Shown here one piece after another: positions 61,251 to 64,000 of a stretch of DNA of 64,000 bases. The notes under the pieces are model-generated. The model was not told the origin of the DNA, did no database searches, and saw only the letters and a program-made list of their open reading frames with translations. A program made the translations under genes and the position numbers. Source of the stretch: Phoenix dactylifera (lineage: Eukaryota; Streptophyta; Magnoliopsida; Arecales; Arecaceae); assembly GCF_009389715.1 (NCBI RefSeq), contig NC_052394.1:23376899-23440898 (forward strand). The letters run 5' to 3'. How positions within the stretch are numbered: the stretch's first letter is position 1; each line of letters opens with the position of its first letter.

Positions 61251-62870
61251 GAGAGGAATTGCTGCAAAAAGCTTTAATGGCTTCCATCTTAGATAAAAAT
61301 AATAATAAAAAATAAGAATCTAAAGTTTTTAAAACAAGACAAGGTAGCATCAGAATTTCCATATAGATATTTCTCTCTCATAAGCTCTTTAGTTAATTGT
61401 ATCTATTATGTCAATCTAACTTGAGAAAGGAAGGCATGTGCCCCAGTGAGACCCCTATGATAAAGGGCAATGATACATCCATGTTCCCGTTTCAATTAAT
61501 CATTTTTCCTTTTTTCTTTTTTTTTTGGCCTTTACATTGCACATGCTCCTTGTTTGTATTCTCTAAAATGGGCTCATATAAATTTGTTATTTAGTGTTGA
61601 AATGAAAGAAGCAACTCTATTGATTTTTTTAAATATGTAACAATAGTTTATATGCTAGTTGTAAATAAAATATTAGAGAGCATGTATTTTAATCAAATAA
61701 ATAGTAAAAATTAAAACTTATAAAGTGGAAAAATAGTCAAACAACAATGGTTATTAGATGCCTCATTTAAAGATCGAAAAGATTCTTGCGGTCAAACTTA
61801 GTGTCGATTGTAACTAAACTCCTTTTAGTTTTGTATCTTTTGTTGCATTTATTTTAAATTTACTTTTTATGTGTTGTGACTTTATTCAGTTCTTATAGAA
61901 GTATTGGAATACTGCTTTCTTCTACCCGTATCTTTGCATCTTAGTTCAAGTTTATTTATGCAGTCATACTCTTTTCATACATCATCTAAAAATGCCAATT
62001 CTCGGAATAACATCAAGTAAACCATCTTCTTGCAATCCGTCAATTTGAAAAGAAATAGAAGAAATACTTATTTTAACCTCCATTCCTGCCTACTTTTATC
62101 ACACAAAAAACTCTCTCATCACCATATGTTAATAGATACTTCCATCTTTAGTAAATAAGTCTATTTGGCTTGCTTCTTGATCGCTTCAAAGATAGTAAAT
62201 ATAAATAAAACATCATCTAAAAGAAAAGGCATACATACTGTAAGTAGAATACCGAATTCCTATTTTTTTTCATGTGTATTGTTGTGCCATAAACTAACCT
62301 TCAATTTAGATGAAAAAGTCTTTCAATAGACTCTCATCTTTTCTACGTTAATTCCTCCCTTTTTATGTCTATGATCATATTATTGCAAAAATTTTAGTGC
62401 AGTCACCTTCCAAAATATAAAGAGAAGAGGAGAAAATAAAACGCCAATATTTCTATATTTAACCAGAATATGTTTTCAATTTAGACCGACCTAGAAAGAC
62501 CAGTTCCTATCTTTCTATGTGTATGATCATTGTCAGAGTTTAATGCAGCAAGGAGAGGAAACATAAAGAATGAAAAATGAAAGGTGGCACATCTCCTTCG
62601 ACTTCGGAAAAGAATATTTTCATATTTAACTAAGACATATTTTTAATTTATGTTTTACTCTCCAACAAGAAAGAAAGTACGCAAGAAATTATATTTATAT
62701 TAGTTCTTGCTCATTTCGTAAAGAAAAATAAGAGTACATGAGCAAGAAATTTAGAGAGTGATTCATTGATTTTTTTTCATGGATGACAACAAATCCATGA
62801 ATTATTCACCTACCACTATTTGTACATGAATAGGTTCATACTTTCAATGCGTATTATTACTAATTCAGTT
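61251..62870. other. Intergenic, nothing recognised
   Basis: AT-rich, with short A/T runs and no gene. Confidence 0.5.
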
Positions 62871-63082
62871 GTTTCCCATGCGCCGTGCATGGGCGGCACA
62901 CTGCCGTTGTATGACGTGACTCGCCGTTAGGGGAACAGCGAACTCTCTCTCCTCTCAGCGTCACCGACTAAGAGACGACCGTTAAGGAGGAGAGATTAAA
63001 AAAATAGAAAGGAGATGGAATAGAGATTATCGTCGTTATTAAATGAGTAAACCAGGATTAGTTCTAAAACTCGGCAGGTGGC

Positions 63083-63089
63083 TATATAT
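63083..63089 (+). promoter_or_regulatory. TATA box of a plus-strand gene leaving the window
   Basis: GCTATATATGAAG, with GC-rich DNA before and after. TATGACGTGACTC at about 62910 carries an ACGT core. Confidence 0.55.
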
Positions 63090-63114
63090 GAAGAGCAGCG
63101 GGATCTCCCTCCGG

Positions 63115-63277
63115 GATTCGCTTTCTGAAACTTCTTGCGAGCCTGAGCACGGAGCTGCTCTCCCTTTTCTTTTTTTTTTCCCTTTTTCTCGCTCGAAGGG
63201 TGTATAGAAGATAAGGAGGCAGGGATTGGAACTCGCCGGGATTCGCGTCCTCTAGTCGGAATCTGACCAAAATCTTG
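63115..63277 (+). other. First non-coding exon of a plus-strand gene (5'UTR)
   Basis: A CT-rich, GC-rich leader starting about 30 bases after the TATA box and ending AAAATCTTG|gtaaga. No long ATG-initiated frame follows before the window end, so the coding part is probably outside. The start is approximate and the gene identity unknown. Confidence 0.45.
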
Positions 63278-64000
63278 GTAAGATTCGACAAGCTTCTCCA
63301 TTTAAATCTTTCCCCCTTTTTTTTTTCCTTGCTAGATTTATGTAGCAGGTAGTGATCTCATCCTCTTAAAGTTTCCGGTCTTCCGACATCTGGAGGCGTC
63401 TTCCTGTCTCGGTCCGGGCCCTTCGAGTTGGATCTCCGGGTGGATGCGGCAATGTGGCCTGGGAGTTGTTCGATTATTCGAGGAAAATGATTAAAGTTTT
63501 AATCTTTATGCTTCTGTTGTTCGACTAGGGTTTCCACACCTGTTAGGAAGCTTTTTTTTATAATAATAATAATAATTTAAGTGTTTTTTCATATAATTTT
63601 GATGAACTTGCCTTTTTTTTTTAAAAAAAAAAACTACCCAAAAATTTACAATCTTGAGAATTTTGTTTACCTTTATGTGCTTCAGTTGAATACTAGCCAA
63701 CTTACTTGACTTATAGAGCTTATTTGCGTCTCTACTACAAAAAAGTCCATTTTGGAGCTCCTTTTAAGTGCCAGTTTTTTTTTTTTTTTTTTAATAGATT
63801 TGGTGAAATCTGCTCTTTTCCCGCCCTTTCTTTTATGATCTTTTGATTTAGTTGAATATCAACCGTATTTTTCTCCACTTAGAGTCTCTAGTTTCTGATT
63901 TCCAACAGCTAAGATGATTTCATTCTATTATAACAAAGTCTCTTCTCAGTTCCTTTCTCTAGGTCTGATTGCAAATACATGATTTCATTCTGTTACCCTA
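63278..64000. other. Likely first intron of the right-edge gene
   Basis: T-rich, with runs of T at about 63603 and 63776. A GC-rich patch at 63360-63480 could be a second exon or regulatory intron sequence. Confidence 0.35.

Overview
The window is nuclear DNA of a flowering plant. Genes have introns with GT-AG (and one GC-AG) junctions, intergenic DNA is AT-rich, and there are a plant-type LINE with an RNase H domain, Ty3/gypsy debris, many small inverted-repeat elements and a plastid-DNA insertion. The very GC-rich LINE ORFs and general style make a monocot, possibly a palm, my best guess; that is inference. No bacterial, phage or CRISPR features were seen.

Layout. (1) 0.5-3.4 kb and 44.6-47.3 kb are two diverged copies of one segment on the same strand. 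Each carries a small intronless gene for an ~80-residue protein starting MEGLIPxVYR, with a matching promoter. Copy A later received a ~296-bp insertion of plastid DNA joining pieces of cemA and psbC. (2) 4.8-37.6 kb, minus strand, is one long gene encoding a 550-residue homologue of ANTI-SILENCING 1 (ASI1/IBM2/SG1), a BAH + RRM chromatin/RNA-binding protein. I resolved ten coding exons, and they join in frame with no stop. A TATA box and a non-coding first exon lie near 37.6 kb. Its introns (up to ~10.7 kb) hold a solo LTR, Ty3/gypsy fragments, a PPR pseudogene fragment, PIF/Harbinger-like MITEs, a GATCAC-rich MITE family and a GGTACCGG-rich element family. (3) 39.2-40.3 kb is a decayed LINE 3' end. 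(4) 47.4-50.5 kb, minus strand, is an unidentified small spliced gene or gene relic. (5) 51.0-53.5 kb holds two tandem-repeat blocks. (6) 54.3-61.2 kb is a full-length, apparently young LINE: 13-bp target-site duplication, ATG-free 5'UTR, ORF1 (DUF4283-like domain + CCHC knuckle, one frameshift), intact ORF2 (endonuclease, reverse transcriptase, zinc motif, RNase H), and a poly(A) tail only 16 nt after the ORF2 stop. (7) 62.9-64.0 kb holds the promoter and first non-coding exon of a plus-strand gene that continues outside the window.

How they relate. In Arabidopsis ASI1 is needed for full-length transcripts of genes whose introns contain heterochromatic transposons. Here the ASI1 homologue is itself such a gene, which makes self-regulation a testable idea. 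The LINE lies outside any recognised gene.
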